NCBI GenBank assembly: GCA_030063045.1
Contig: JAQSEB010000001.1
Coordinates: forward strand, 2,790,001-2,854,000
Source: Pratylenchus scribneri
Lineage: Eukaryota; Nematoda; Chromadorea; Rhabditida; Pratylenchidae
Reading direction: 5' to 3'
DNA length: 64,000 bases
The notes under the pieces are model-generated. The model made no database searches. It saw only the letters and a program-made list of their open reading frames with translations, and was not told the DNA's origin. This document shows, piece after piece, positions 39,873 through 52,415 of this stretch. The translations under genes and the position numbers were made by a program. The first letter of the stretch is position 1. Each line of letters begins with the position of its first letter.

Positions 39873-42489
39873 TTCAACGGAATAAATTGGAAGATTGTCG
39901 TTTGATGAATTTATATTTACAGATGTTTATAGGAACGATGAATTTTGTTTGCTTGGAGAAGAACTTACCGCTGTGGCTGTAATAAAATAAATTGTATATA
40001 ATCAATTAAATGTAAATTTGAGCAAAAAAATGAAATTAAAAGCGAATGATTTTTATAGAATAAATTTTTTTAAAATCAATCCAGATTAAAAATAATATTT
40101 CAAGGAATGTTTAATCAAAAAACCATTTTCTAGTTAGCATTTATTTAGGTAACCTTTTACCCGCCTTTTTTCGTTTTATTCATCGATTTTTTGTAATTTT
40201 GTGCCGAGAATATTTGAAAAATGAGAAGGGAAAGCATTTTTTTAGGAATTTTTTCAAGAAAGATGAAAATATATTTTTTAGAAATTTTTTGTCAATCTTA
40301 TTTTATTTGGCTGCCTATTTTTGGTGGATCTTGAATTGAGATTAAAAACATTAACCCGGAATTCCGGTGGAATAAAATGAATGAGGAAATATGAGATTTT
40401 TGACTTATTTGTCTAAAAATCCTTTAGTTTTCAACTCCAAAGGAAAAGAAATTATTGGATGAATTTTAGTATTGAGCAAAAATTTGGATTGAGTACAAAA
40501 AGAAAGACCGAATTCTAGTCCTAGCCAAATGCGCATTGCGCACATTTGCATTCAAATGATGAATGAATGAATATATGTATATTGAGGAAAGGATGAGTGG
40601 TCGCACTGGGAGAGAATGGTCCAATTTTGGGCTTGCTGAATGAATAAGTGAGGATGGGTGGGTCAAATGCGCAGCACATCTGCTGCTTTGTTGGCCCTTT
40701 TTCCTCCGGGGAAACTGGCTATTTGGCTTTCTTCTCTCTTCAAGGCTCACCAAATGAACGAGGTGAAAGGTCTCCCAGAGACCGAGAGGATATGGGGGGA
40801 AAGGACGCTTATTTTATATTCAAAGGTCCAATGTCCAAGGCCTCTGCTGAAGGGTCAGAAATATTCACATTCGCCATTGGGCGAAATGTGCCGGAGGTCA
40901 ATGCCAATAGAAATTAGCAATGGCATCGAGTGAAGGGAAAATGGACTGCGGGTCAACCGACAGCCTCTATATATTTCCTCTTCGCAGTGAGTGAGTGACT
41001 CAGATGTAGAGCCCTCCATCCAAAGCCCCAACACCCTCATTTTAATCGATTCTGTGACCATTGATGAATGCGGAAAAATGTAAATGACATCTTTAGGCAT
41101 TTTTATGAGGATGGCTGGGGGAATGGAATGGGGATAGAGTCGAACAAAAATAAGGACAAATTTTGTGTAGGATTTATTTGTTGATGGTCGGACATCGGAA
41201 GCCCGATTGATGGTATGTATAAGAAATGATTGGGAAAATTGTCACTAAGACATTAAATGGCCTTCAATGGCTTTGTGTATGCGCAATGGGAAATTGATTT
41301 GAATTTTCGGGGAGCCGGCCTCTCCCTCCTCCCTGCCTTTCTATAGTTTTTAGTTTGAGGGAAAAACCCTCTTGGAGGGAGATATATTTCGCTAGTATAA
41401 TTAATAAGATAAAATCTATGGAGTAAAACCTCAAATTAATTAAAAAAAATGTATAAATTGCCTTTGTTATAAAAGGAAAACCTGTATGAACTGCAAACAA
41501 TGCAAGACTTTACTCTGGTCTGCCTAATTTGATTGCTCTTTCTCATATGATCTGCCTTGATTTTATAAATTCCAAAATTTTTTTGGTTTTTTTTATTTGT
41601 ATTTTCTCTTTCCATCTTAACCTTTTTAAACGGAAACGGAACGATCGTGAAAAAGTGGGGCATGTGAAAGCAAAGCAGTCAGATCAGATGCGGAACAGTT
41701 GGAATGAAATTCAGATAATGTAAAAGGCAAACATTGAAATTTTACACTTTCCATTTTGCGATAAAATGTAAAAAGTTTGTGATCAATTGTTCAATATTTT
41801 GATTGAGAAATTGTATAAAATAGAAGGACCAAGGGAAATTGCAAATTGCGACGCATCGCATGCCGCATCGCCTCTAGAATCTAGTCTGGTAGAGGTACGG
41901 TAATCAAAATTTTAATGCTTATTATTTTTTATGACAAATGATCCCAGTTATCGATTCCATTTCCAATTTCCATTCCGAACCATGTCCCGAACTCCGAACC
42001 GATTCTGATCGATTTCTGAATTCTGATTCCGGCATCGACAGCTGAATTTCGTCGTCGTTCATTTCATATGGGGATACGTTTATGTTTAAAAAAAACATTT
42101 TGTATTAATAATTATATTTTATCAAATCATGTCCAATTTCATTACATTAGCTGTATTTTTTTTTATTATTAATTTTCTAAGTTTTCCTTCTCATCATCCC
42201 CCTCATCTCATTCCATGCCAATGCCCATGGTCCAGCATATTTTTCAATCACTTCATTCTCATTCAAATTCACTTCCATTAAATTTAATCTCCAATCAAAC
42301 AATTCAAAAATTTATTCTAAAATGAAGACAAATTAAAAATGCATTATGGATGGGTAATTACTAATTATTAGTTGGTCATTCCATCAAAATGATGAACATT
42401 AAAAAAATATTCATTTAATAAAAAAAATTAATTTTAGCATTTATAACTTGTTTCTCAATTTACTGATTACTGACAAATTGATATTGAAA
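39873..42489. other. 2.6-kb intergenic region
   Basis: Divergent promoters for the coiled-coil gene (minus) and CCCH gene (plus). No exon chain or recognised RNA. The more GC-balanced patch 40640-41000 has overlapping short frames on both strands but no motif. Confidence 0.45.
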
Positions 42490-43739
42490 ATGATGGCCCC
42501 TGCCGATCCCACCAATATCAGCAATGATTCATCTGAAGTGCCAAAATCGCCTAATCCTTCAACAACCTCCTCGAACAAGAGTCGCAAAGATTACAATTCC
42601 GTGGAGGATGATGCGCAGTGGCGACAGCTTATGGAAAATCACGTGAGAACAGAATTTTAATTTAATCAATAATCAAACATTCAATTTAGCATCAACAGTG
42701 CGACTTTGAGAAATGCAAGGGAAAGCGCACCAATGGACTCTACATGTGTCAGGTAAACGTAAATGTGGAATATTTAAATAATTACAAAATTTACAGTTCT
42801 CAAACATTCCGGGCAACGTCTACAGTCAATATTTGCGTCATTGCCGCCGTTTGAACGCCTACAAAACAAAACCATGCCGCAATTATTACGGGAATGGACA
42901 TTGCAAGTCTGGCGACAAATGTCCATTCTACCACAATGCTGAAGAGCAGAAACAACCACCGGAGCTGGAATTCGACCAAATCTTCATGGACCAATCGGGC
43001 AGCATCATCAACGCAAGCATGTACGGCATTGAGAATATGGGCATGTTGGATTGGAATGGTGGCCTCAATGCCGGAATGGGCAATTATTTGCTTGGCGGTG
43101 GTGGTGGTGGCGGCGGCTCAAATCCATCGACGCCAATTCTTCTTCAACATCAACAGCAATTCTTCCCAAATCATCAACAACAACAAATACAGCAACAGCA
43201 GCAATTAGCAGCCATGGCCACTCATCAGCTCTACAAAATGGTCGATTCAATTTCCAATCGAGTTCGTCCACTTGAACAGAAATTGATTAGGTTTGTTTTT
43301 TCCTTAAAATTATCCGAATTTAATTGATTTTTTAACAGACATCTTCATGAAACCTCCAAATTCTTCTATGCAAGTCCGACGGATAATTCGGCAGTGAAAC
43401 ATCGATCGAATAGTAAATAAAATTTCACATTTTTTAATTCATTTTTCATTCCAAAATTCAGGTTTTTCTCGCGCTGTGGGTGACAACGTCAAGCATCAAC
43501 AACTGCAAATGGATGGCCCAGGAGTCAATGGTCACGACTTCGATTTTGGTCGTAGCTTCCATCTCTTCAATGAGTCCTATCCGCTGAAGAATTTGCCAAC
43601 CGATTTTTCTTCGGCCACTGCCACCTGTTCATCTGCGTCCGCAACGACCATCACCACCAACGACGAGAACAACAATGAGGGCGAGGATCCGCCTACTCCG
43701 CTGGCTACCGACAAATACCAACGTGACCGTGCTGCCTAA
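42490..43739 (+). CDS. CCCH zinc-finger RNA-binding protein, 353 aa
   Basis: Exons: 42490-42642, 42690-42752, 42797-43290, 43339-43412, 43462-43739; phases agree. A canonical C-x8-C-x5-C-x3-H finger is encoded by YKTKPCRNYYGNGHC followed by KSGDKCPFYH (about residues 90-112), the TIS11/tristetraprolin type that binds AU-rich or U-rich RNA. Just before it, CDFEKCKGKRTNGLYMC may be a degenerate companion finger. C-terminal to it are a Gly run, a Gln-rich segment (QQQQIQQQQQ) and a Ser/Thr-rich acidic tail. Nematode relatives act in germline and embryonic mRNA control, but which one this matches is unclear. Two consecutive ATGs begin the reading frame (MMAPADP); the frame is open a little further upstream. 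Confidence 0.8.
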
Positions 43740-44219
43740 ATGTTGCGCAAGAGACAAGAAGAGAATATGAATTATAGGAAGTGAGGATGGAAGGAAATTA
43801 ATTTGACTCAAACGAGGAGTGGAGGATAATTTGTTGATTTATATACCTATTCAATCCCACACCATACATCCCATTAAACCTATTTATTCCGATCCAAATT
43901 TGCCCAATTTCCAATTTGTCTTGTAAAATTTAAATTATTATCATTTTTCCATTCTGATTGATTTGATTATTTAAAATTCAAAAAACTTTGAATCATAATT
44001 GATTAAATTCGAAAACAACAATATTTGATTTATATAAATTTGGATGTGGAAATGGTTATTCATTTAATTATATATCTTTGATAAAAACCATTAGTAGTTA
44101 ATGCTTAAAGAATTAATTATGACAAATTGAATAATTACCTTAACCCAATTTTTTTCCTATTCACAATCCTCCATAAAATTCCAATTATTTTAAAAGTGAT
44201 TTTATTAGATTAAATTTAT
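43740..44219. other. Intergenic between CCCH gene and GRWD1 gene
   Basis: 480 bp, AT-rich. TTTTATTAG a few bases before the GRWD1 ATG could serve as a trans-splice acceptor. Nothing else seen. Confidence 0.5.
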
Positions 44220-46316
44220 ATGTCACTCCCACGCAAAACCATTAAAACTCATCGTGTCAAGCGAGAACAGCAGCCCAATGTAGAAGAGGAAATGGAAGAG
44301 GATGAACAAGAGGAAAAAGCTGTTACTAAAAAGGTTTGATATTATTTAAGAATATCATTTAATTAAAAGAATGAATTGATAATATTAACATATTTGGGCA
44401 AATTCAAATATTAATTGCATAATTTTGTTAGGTTTATGTGCCCGGAAAGAGTCGTTCGCTGAAGGACAATGAAGAGTTGGTTTATGATCCAAAAGCATAT
44501 TTACTGCTTCACACATTTGAGACAGGTTAATAAATTTTGAATTTAAACGAATTACTTTTATTATTTGCAGAATATCCATGCCTGAGTTTCGATGTTTTGC
44601 CAGATGCGTTAGGCGATAATCGTACGAGATTTCCGATGACAGCTTGGTTGGCCACTGGCTCACAGGTTTGAATAAATAAAATGGCTTTTACATTAAATTA
44701 CTAAACCATGAAAAATAGAATTTAAAACCAATTAAAAAAATGAAAATAAACATATATAAAATCAACGTATAAATCAATGATTTATTCAGGCTAACAAAGC
44801 AAAGGACAATCAATTGTTGGTGATGCGCCTTTCGAATATGAATGCGAACAAAAAGGCTTTGGAAGCAAAAAAGAAGGAACAAGAGCGAATAAATGCCGGC
44901 GACAAAGAAGAGGAATCAAGCAGTAGTAGCAGCAGTGAAGAGGAGGAAACCAGCGAGGATGAAGCAGAACATGGAGAGGAAAGTGATCAGAGAAAGAGCG
45001 CAAAGGAACCGAGAATGCATGCTGCCATGATCCCGCACTATGGCGGTGTAAATCGAATCAAGGTTTTGGGGTTTATTTATTTTAAAATGGATAAAAATTC
45101 CAGTGCCACCGCCTTGGGCCCAGCGATGTTTGCGCCGTTTGGAATGATCAACAAAAAGTGCAAATTTGGAATTTGAATCCATTTGTGGCAGCAGTGGACA
45201 AAATTAACCCGAATTCCCCGTCAAATTGGACAAAATTGGAGGAGAAACCGCTGTTCACCTTTGCCGGTCATTCCGCCGAAGGATTCGCCTTGGCCTGGAA
45301 TTCTTTGCAAACTGGAACATTGGCCAGTGGAGATGTGCATCGAAAGGTAAAAAATTTTGAATAGTCCGGAAAATTCGAAAAAACTATAATTTTAAAGATT
45401 TTCTTATGGCGCATGGCCGAAGGAGGCAAATGGCTAATTGACCAACGCGCCCTTTGCGACCATCAGGGCTCCGTGGAAGATTTAGGTTGGTTAATTTTGT
45501 ACAAAATTGTAAAATTTTAACTGAATTAAATTTTCAATTTTTTAGTGTGGTCGCCAACCGATGAATCAATGCTTTTGTCTTGCTCCTCGGATCGATCGAT
45601 GTAATCATTTTAATCAATTAATTTTATTCAAAATAATTCAAAAGTCGCCTTTGGGATGTTCGGGCACCTTCCAAACAAGCTTGTGTTTGCACTGTCCCCG
45701 ATGCGCATGAAGCGGATGTGAATGTGCTCAGTTGGAGCGATGGAAGTGACCAATTGATTGTTTCGGGCGGCGATGATGCCATTCTACGCATTTGGTCAAT
45801 GAAAACTCTTCAGGTTTATTTAAAACTAATTTTTATTCTATTTCAAATTGTTTAGTACAAACAATCGATGGCCCAATTTCGTCATCATCAAAAGCCAATT
45901 ACATCGGTGGAATGGAGCCCGCATGACAGTACAGGTTTGGTCAAAAATGGCATTTAAAATTAAAAATATTTTTATTAGTTTTCATGGCATCCGGTGAAGA
46001 TGATCAAACGACAATTTGGGATTTGGCGCTGGAAGAAGATGAACCGACTGGCAATAATGGAGAGGAAGAAGCAATCAATGAAGATGAGGAAATGGCTGGG
46101 GAAGAAGGTGGCAGTGACCAAAAGAAACAACAATTGCCACCGCAACTCCTCTTCATTCATATGGGCCAAAAAGGTAAAATTGAAATGATTAATTAATATT
46201 AAATAAATTCTACTTTTTCCGAAGTGAAAGAAGTTCATTGGCATCGACAATGTCCCGGACTGGCATTCACCACTGCGCTGGATGGTTTTCATGCATTCAA
46301 AACGATAAATGCTTGA
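44220..46316 (+). CDS. GRWD1-like WD40 ribosome-assembly protein, 498 aa
   Basis: Glutamate-rich WD-repeat protein; in other eukaryotes GRWD1/Rrb1 chaperones ribosomal protein uL3 for 60S assembly in the nucleolus. Eleven exons: 44220-44333, 44432-44525, 44571-44665, 44790-45062, 45104-45346, 45398-45485, 45546-45600, 45645-45813, 45856-45934, 45979-46173, 46225-46316; all phases agree. The N-terminal part has [12 protein letters not shown], a GRWD1 hallmark, and an acidic Ser/Glu run typical of the family (about residues 150-175). WD repeats: [54 protein letters not shown] second acidic loop follows, and the end [20 protein letters not shown] is the conserved GRWD1 C-terminus. HIBCH starts 209 bp downstream on the same strand. 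Confidence 0.92.
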
Positions 46317-46525
46317 GAGAAATTGTTTTGTTGAATTTGAATGTTGACCATTTTTTGTTATTTTTTATTTAATTTTATTCACATATTTAAATAAAATTTT
46401 GAATGATTTTATCAATTAAATAATTATTTTGTAATATTTCTTTAAATGTATCTTTTATCAATAAATCAACTGCGAATACTGTATTAAATTTTAATAGAAT
46501 TATGCTCATCTTTCATAATTGTAAA

Positions 46526-48054
46526 ATGAATAAGTTCAATGCATTCAGACGTTTGTTAATTACAAATTCAGGTTCTTTATATAAAATTAAATTATTTAAA
46601 ATTATTCTCTATTTCAGTACATCCATTCTCCTTCTTCACGCCTCCCAAAATGTCCACTGCCGCCGATGCCAGTGGCGAAGTGCTTTTGGAACAGATAAAA
46701 AATAAATTGGTGATCACTTTGAATCGGCCAAAGGCACTGAATGCTCTGAACTTGCCGATGATTCAAAAAATTCATGCGGCATTGAAGGTTAAAATTTACA
46801 ATTCAATTTATTACAAAAAATTTGCAGAGTCCATCCGATTTGGTTCTAATCAAAGGCCAAGGCCCAAAAGCATTCTGTGCTGGTGGCGATGTTTTAGGTT
46901 AACCAAATTAATTCACATTTAAATTCCAATCAAAAATTTCACAGCTGTCTCAAAATCTTGGAAGGCAAAAGACCCACAAAATCGAATTTATGAACAATTT
47001 TTTCGGGAGGAATATCTGCTGAATCACGCAATTGGCACTCTTCCCCGACCGTATATTTCCTTGATGGATGGCATCACAATGGGCGGGGTTGGCTTTTTTA
47101 ACTAAATTTGTTCTAAAATTAATTTTTGAAGGGCTGTGGTCTCTCAATCAACGGCCAATTTCGGGTGGCCACCGAACAAACAATGTTGGCCATGCCTGAA
47201 ACTGCGCTGGGCCTTTTTCCTGACGTCGGTGGTACACATTTCCTGTCGAGGCTGAGCGGTCAACTTGGAATGTTCCTGGCATTAACAGGTTTTGTGGAAT
47301 TGGAAAAATAATATTTAAATATTTAATTCTTTAAAGGTTATCGACTTTACGGTTCGGATGTATATCATTCTGGGCTGGCTACACACTATGTGGAATCGCC
47401 GGATCTACTTCGACTTAACACCGATATTTTGTGCTTGCCCTACGAACAATGCACCGCCGAGGCCGTCCGGCACCTTCTTCATTCATTTCAACCCAAAAAT
47501 ATTGCCTCATTTTCGCTTGACCCTCATTTGGACTTGATAGACGAATGCTTTGGAGCCGAAAGTGTGGAGGAAATTATGCGGAAATTGGAATCAAAAGCAA
47601 AGGATGATGAAAATGAATTTGCACGGGAACAATTGGAGGCATTAACCAAAATGGTTTGAATTTAGAATTTATTTTAAATATTTTAATATTTTTAGAGTCC
47701 AACATCGCTCAAAATCACACATAGGCAAATTCGAATGGGCAAGAATTTGAGTTTCGAAAAGGTTCAACAAATTTTAAATTGAAATATAATTTACATTTTT
47801 ATCTTCAGGTTTTTCCTATTGAATTTCGGCTTACTCAACGATTTATGGCGGACAATGATTTCCATGAAGGCTGCAGAGCAAGTACGATTTTAACAATATT
47901 TTCCAATAAATTTTGAATTCATTTAGTTCTCATTGACAAAGACCGAAAGCCAAAATGGAATCCACCGAGGTTGGAAGAAGTTAGCAATGCCAAAGTTGAT
48001 GCCTATTTCGCACCATTTGATGAACCGGAAAAGGAATTGAGGATGGATGAATAA
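46526..48054 (+). CDS. hach-1: 3-hydroxyisobutyryl-CoA hydrolase, mitochondrial, 389 aa
   Basis: Crotonase-fold enzyme of valine catabolism that hydrolyses 3-hydroxyisobutyryl-CoA in mitochondria. Exons: 46526-46571, 46618-46787, 46828-46897, 46945-47087, 47132-47288, 47337-47653, 47696-47761, 47809-47881, 47927-48054; all phases agree. The N-terminus [15 protein letters not shown] is basic and hydrophobic, consistent with a mitochondrial transit peptide. Family motifs: [24 protein letters not shown] (oxyanion), MDGITMGGG and the catalytic-region [14 protein letters not shown], then EFRLTQRFM and [17 protein letters not shown] sequence at the C-terminus (here ILIDKD). Length fits human HIBCH (386 aa). 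The symbol is by analogy with the C. elegans homologue. An acceptor-like TTTTAATAG about 30 bp before the ATG is compatible with trans-splicing. Confidence 0.93.
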
Positions 48055-48415
48055 TTCACATTATTTAAACATATCATTATTTCTAATAAATTTCTTCTTA
48101 TGCTCAATCCAATTGTTTTGTTTTAAATTATTTATTTTAGGCAGAAAACATTTTTATTCAATAAATTTATGTGTTGTAAAATTAAATATAATGGAAATGA
48201 TGGTTTGGGTGGTTCTCCGCACACACATTTTGTTATTCAATTAAAACAACATAGAGTGATGGAGGGGAGAGGAGAAGTACCAAAAGAGATTTTGTATCGA
48301 TCAAGGGGGGGGGGATTATATGATGGTCAAATTTAAAATTGGTGTGTCTCAAAAAGAACAAAAAACAAGCAACACAAACAATAATCGTGGATTTCCCTCT
48401 TCTTCTTCATCGTTA
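48055..48415. other. Convergent 3' flank, HIBCH / unrecognised gene
   Basis: AATAAA near 48158 suits polyadenylation of HIBCH. A G homopolymer occurs at about 48305. No gene. Confidence 0.5.
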
Positions 48416-49434
48416 TCAGTGTTCTTTGTTGTCATCGGCGGTTATTGGTGGTGAGAGCAACGAGCATTCATCGCCACCATTGGATGTGGTCGCTTCTTGA
48501 TTATTGCCGCCGCCGCCGCCGCCATTGTCCTCTTCGTTGTTGATGGTCGATTGGGCCTTCCATCCACCGGCACCGTCACCCATCATTCCTCCACTTTCCA
48601 ATGCCATTTGAGTATGAGCAGCACGCAATTCGGCCATCACAATCTATTTTGAATATTTATTTTTGAATGATGAATGAAAATTTAAACCTGTGCGCCAACA
48701 ATCAAAATCTGGTCCGTCGAGTAATGTCCATTGTCCGCCAAAGGCACCGGCTTGATCAGCTCACCGTAGCGAAATTTTTTCCCATAAGTGAGTGGCAAAG
48801 ACTGGAATTTATTTTTGAAAATTATTGATTTATTGATTAACTAACCACCATGAAGTCTTCCAATGTCAGAATTGAATCGTCGTTGAGCGCAGAGAAGTCC
48901 GGCGGGTCCAGCAATTTCCTCTGCGTCCGTGCCTCTTTCAGCTGGTCCTGCCTTTTCTTTTCCGCATCCTTCCTTTTCTTGTCCGCCTCCAACTTAGCCG
49001 TAGTCCGTTTCTGCGCAATTTTTGACTCAGTCACCGTTTTGATCAAATCCGCCGGACGAATTCGCTGCATTCTAAATTGAAAATGGTTATATAAAATCAA
49101 TCAATAAAATAAACCCAAAAGAGAATGGCGATGATGCATCATTCGTTGTTGATGGCGATGGGGGCGGCGGTGTCATTTGATTGTTTGATGATGGACTGCG
49201 CACGGCGGTGGCTGCTGCTCGTTGTTCTTGCATAATTTTTGAAGCAATCACAGTTCGAATCAGGTATTCCGGATGGACACGTAAGTAACGATGCTCTTGC
49301 TGCTGCTGTTGAAGAAGCGGTGTCATTGGCCATTTCGGTGGTGGCTGTGGCCATGGATGGTAATTTTGTTGTTGTTGAGTGTTGTGACGGCGAATGGTGG
49401 AGAATTTATTGTCGGTGAGCATTGCTTTTTGCAT
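48416..49434 (-). CDS. Unrecognised Gln/Pro/Gly-rich protein with duplicated LI(R/K)TV motif, 295 aa
   Basis: I do not recognise this family. Exons: 49434-49115, 49071-48846, 48801-48688, 48643-48416; phases agree. The first exon is Gln/Pro-rich (QQQQNYHPWPQPPPKWP) and contains RVHPEYLIRTVIASKIMQEQ; the second begins with the related RIRPADLIKTVTESKIAQKR, so a ~20-residue motif is duplicated. A basic coiled coil (KLEADKKRKDAEKKRQDQLK) follows, then SLPLTYGKKFRYGELIKPVP and HYSTDQILIVGAQIVMAELR, which look folded and may be the conserved core. The tail has a Gly run and acidic/Ser-rich sequence. No signal peptide or membrane segment. Nuclear or RNA-related roles are possible but unproven. Two ATGs lie close together at the start (MQKAMLTD); the upstream one is used. 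It starts 227 bp after the GDPD gene on the same strand. Confidence 0.7.
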
Positions 49435-49661
49435 ATGTATGTAGAGGAATCCAATCAATAATTCTATTTATCAATAGTCTATAAAGAATTTCAAAATATG
49501 CTTTTTGTATGTTACAAATTACAATTATATTTATTGAAATTGGAAAACAATTTATCGAATAATAATAATATTCCATTTAATTTAACAATATTAATTTTTC
49601 AAAAAATACAACAAAAATAAATTTACAAAAAAACACAAAAAAAAACAATAATGACAATGGT

Positions 49662-50993
49662 TCAATCGACTTCATTTCCATTTGGTCGTTGGTTGATCAC
49701 AGCATGAGCAATGTCCGGGACATCGGTCAAAAATGGAATTTTCAATGTGTGTGCCATCCGAGCCTTAAATTTTTGGGGAAATTACAATTTTATGGTTTAT
49801 TCTTAATTTGTGGTGGTTTTACCATTTCTTGCTCATCATTGACGGTCCATGCGCAAACCTCCAGTCCTTTTGATCGCATATACTCGACATAAATTCTGAA
49901 TAGAAATAATTAATTAAATACATTTATATAAAAATACTTACGCAGATATTTCGCGCCGGTCCGTCAAAACCATGTCCACCCCCAGGAAATGGGGAAGCCA
50001 ACAAAGCCTGATCTGAAAATATTCACAAAATATTATTTTTATAAAATCAAAATATACTTACGCTCCACATCAAAAGCACATCCACGAGCATTGCCAAACA
50101 ATGCATTATCGTCGTACTGCATCGAGCCTCTTTCCATTCCAAATCCGCGTAGCTGCAGGCCCACCGACTCCAAGTGATTCCTAAAAAGTAAATGTGAAAC
50201 ATTAGAATGAATTATTATTATTGAAAGAGAACCTGCGAGAATGTTATTGTTTCGCCGCTTGATCCGGTAGACCACCGAAGGGTAGAATGAGCAAATGATG
50301 GCCGAGTCGAACAAATCGTGTGCCACAAAAAAGCGTTCTATGTGTTCAATCAACTAAATAATACGGATGTTCAATGTTAGAATAAAGTAAAACAAAACCT
50401 CTTTGTCGGTGTCTTTCACATCAAAAATCATTTTGATGTGGTGGTCCTTTGCCCAGTTGATGACCTGTTCAAGAGTTGCCAGCGGCTCCTCCGATCCTCC
50501 ATTTTCGTCATTGCATCTGCATTCGGCCAACTCCGCCCAAAGCCTTGCGCGCAATGGTCCAATCATGTTTGTGGTTCGGTCGAGTGTATCGTCGTGCAAC
50601 AGCAACTGGCACTTTGTCCTTTGTCAGTCCAATGTCAAATTCGATCAGATCGACCCCTTCCATGAAGGCCTGAAATAAATGGTTGATTAATAAATGATTG
50701 GATGAATTGTTCAAATGATCGGATTGTGTTTTCCGGAGCATTCTTTGGACTTCCTCGGTGGCCACCAACACGAAAATTGCGGAAGAATGTCGGAGCCTAT
50801 AAATTGATGTGATGATTAATTAATTATAAAATCTTACATTTTTGGATTGAGCTGATGAATTTCGTAGAAAAAAGAACAGTGCAAACATGGATGCGATCAC
50901 GAGAAGTGGCATATAAAGAAGCGCCATCACAATAATGATCAAAATTGGTAGAAGAGCGAGAATCAAGAAAAATTCTTGTAATATTCTATTCAT
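49662..50993 (-). CDS. Glycerophosphodiester phosphodiesterase (GDE1/GDPD1-like), with two lesions
   Basis: Membrane GDPD enzyme hydrolysing glycerophosphodiesters or lysophospholipids. Exons: 50993-50838, 50796-50707, 50669-50399, 50353-50233, 50180-50062, 50012-49942, 49895-49823, 49763-49662. The N-terminus has two hydrophobic helices (FFLILALLPILIIIVMALLY; VIASMFALFFFL). The active-site block GGHRGSPKNAPENTIRSF is followed by EGVDLIEFDIGLTKD and, after a frame change, LLHDDTLDRTT. Late motifs IFDVKDTDK, VDMVLTDRR and VCAWTVNDEQEM fit the TIM barrel. Two defects: near 50604 one base too many shifts the frame between KVPV and LLHDD, and the second exon lacks a GT (or GC) donor where phase predicts one (about 50706). 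All other junctions are clean, so sequence errors or a very young pseudogene are both possible. Confidence 0.85.
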
Positions 50994-51634
50994 TTTATTT
51001 TTCTAAAAAAGATAATTAATTTTTTTAGTCATGGGTTTAGTTTTTGGGTTAATTACTAATGAGATAAGGTGATGATTGATGATGATGATGAATGATGATA
51101 ATTGATGAAGGATGTATTAGTTTAGTTTGATTCACTAATAACTCAACTCAAGTGAGTGAAGAAGAGTAATGAGGATAAGGATTAGATTAATGAAGAATGA
51201 ACCAGCCACCTAGCCAAGCCAGCAATCAATCAAAAAATTAAAAATTTACGTTTTAATTTTTGACTACAGTACTATTTTCTTGCATGATTTTTAATATGAT
51301 CATTTCAATATTTTTTGGTTTTTTTAAGAAGTTGGATCTGCTGCTGATCTTGGATGGATGTTGGGTTGGATGCTGGATGGGATAGTAGGGATGGAATGGA
51401 AAAAAATTGATGAATTTTTGGGAAGAGGAGGCGAGGAGAGAATATTGAATTGTTATGCCTTGAAAAATATATTATTTTTTAAAAAACTGTTAATTTCAGA
51501 TCAATTTTTTTGTAAAAAAACACTAAATTCGGAATTTTTTATCCATGGGCTTTGGTTTGGTCAAAAATATTAATTGGAAACAATTGTATGTTTACATTTT
51601 AAAGTGAAATTAGTAAAATAATTATTAATTTTAG
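50994..51634. other. Intergenic, GDPD promoter side
   Basis: ATGATG-type simple repeats at about 51070-51100 and TGGATG-rich sequence at 51350-51400. The upstream exon of the following membrane-protein gene may lie here, but I could not identify it. Confidence 0.4.
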
Positions 51635-52415
51635 CAGCATTCAAATTTCTCCATCTTCATCAATCCGTAAACATGATGTGTCATCTTCAAGTCTTTCCAA
51701 AGAGGAAATAAATGAGATTCTTGAAAGGTTAAACGAACAAAACAAATTATCAAGTAATTATTATTTAAATTTTCAGCCCTTACGAGACTAACTACACATA
51801 TTCTGAATCGTTGGCTTATAAACCTAATTTTGGGAACCGTGAATATATCCATCCAAGACTTTGTCGTCGCTTTCCGGCAACTCGCACCAGCAACAACAAC
51901 AAGAATCCCATCTTTATTTTGCTCTTTCTACCGCTATTATCTTTCTTATTGGCTGGCTATCATCTGCAACAATTCTCAAACAATAGCGGTGGAATGGAAA
52001 CAATAATGGATCCATTATTGGTGGAAAATGAATATGTTTTGGCAATACCTCAAGATTCGGAAAATCAAAATCTTCAAATTAATCGTAATTTTTTTCCATT
52101 TTGATCTCAATTTTCCATTCCATTTCAGCAGCTGAACAATGTCCAATAATTGAGGGCCCTTCATTAAATGTGCGAGAACAGGAAGAAGTCGAATCCAACG
52201 TGACCATCACAAATCTGGAGGAAATGATGAATGTGAATCATCCCAATTATTGGCTGCATGTTCGCATGGAATACAAAACATTAACCCGCTTCAAATTCAA
52301 TAAGACATCAATGAGCTTATGGCCTGATTATCACACCGAATGGCGTTCAACTTTTATTTCTTTGAAAGCAACGATGAATCCATTTTTACACTCCATTTCA
52401 AAACTGATCGGATGA
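51635..52415 (+). CDS. Unrecognised single-pass membrane protein, 5' end missing
   Basis: Exons: 51635-51727, 51777-52084, 52129-52415; the three join in phase. The first listed exon has an acceptor but no start codon in frame, so an upstream exon is missing from the model. The translated part runs SLSKEEINEILESPYETNYT, then a basic patch (RLCRRFPATRTSNNNKN) immediately before a strong transmembrane segment (PIFILLFLPLLSFLLAGYHL), then a presumably lumenal or extracellular region with NNS, NVT and NKT sequons and single cysteines (AAEQCPI), ending HSISKLIG. The basic-then-hydrophobic order suggests a type II or nuclear-envelope-like topology. No family recognised. Confidence 0.6.
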
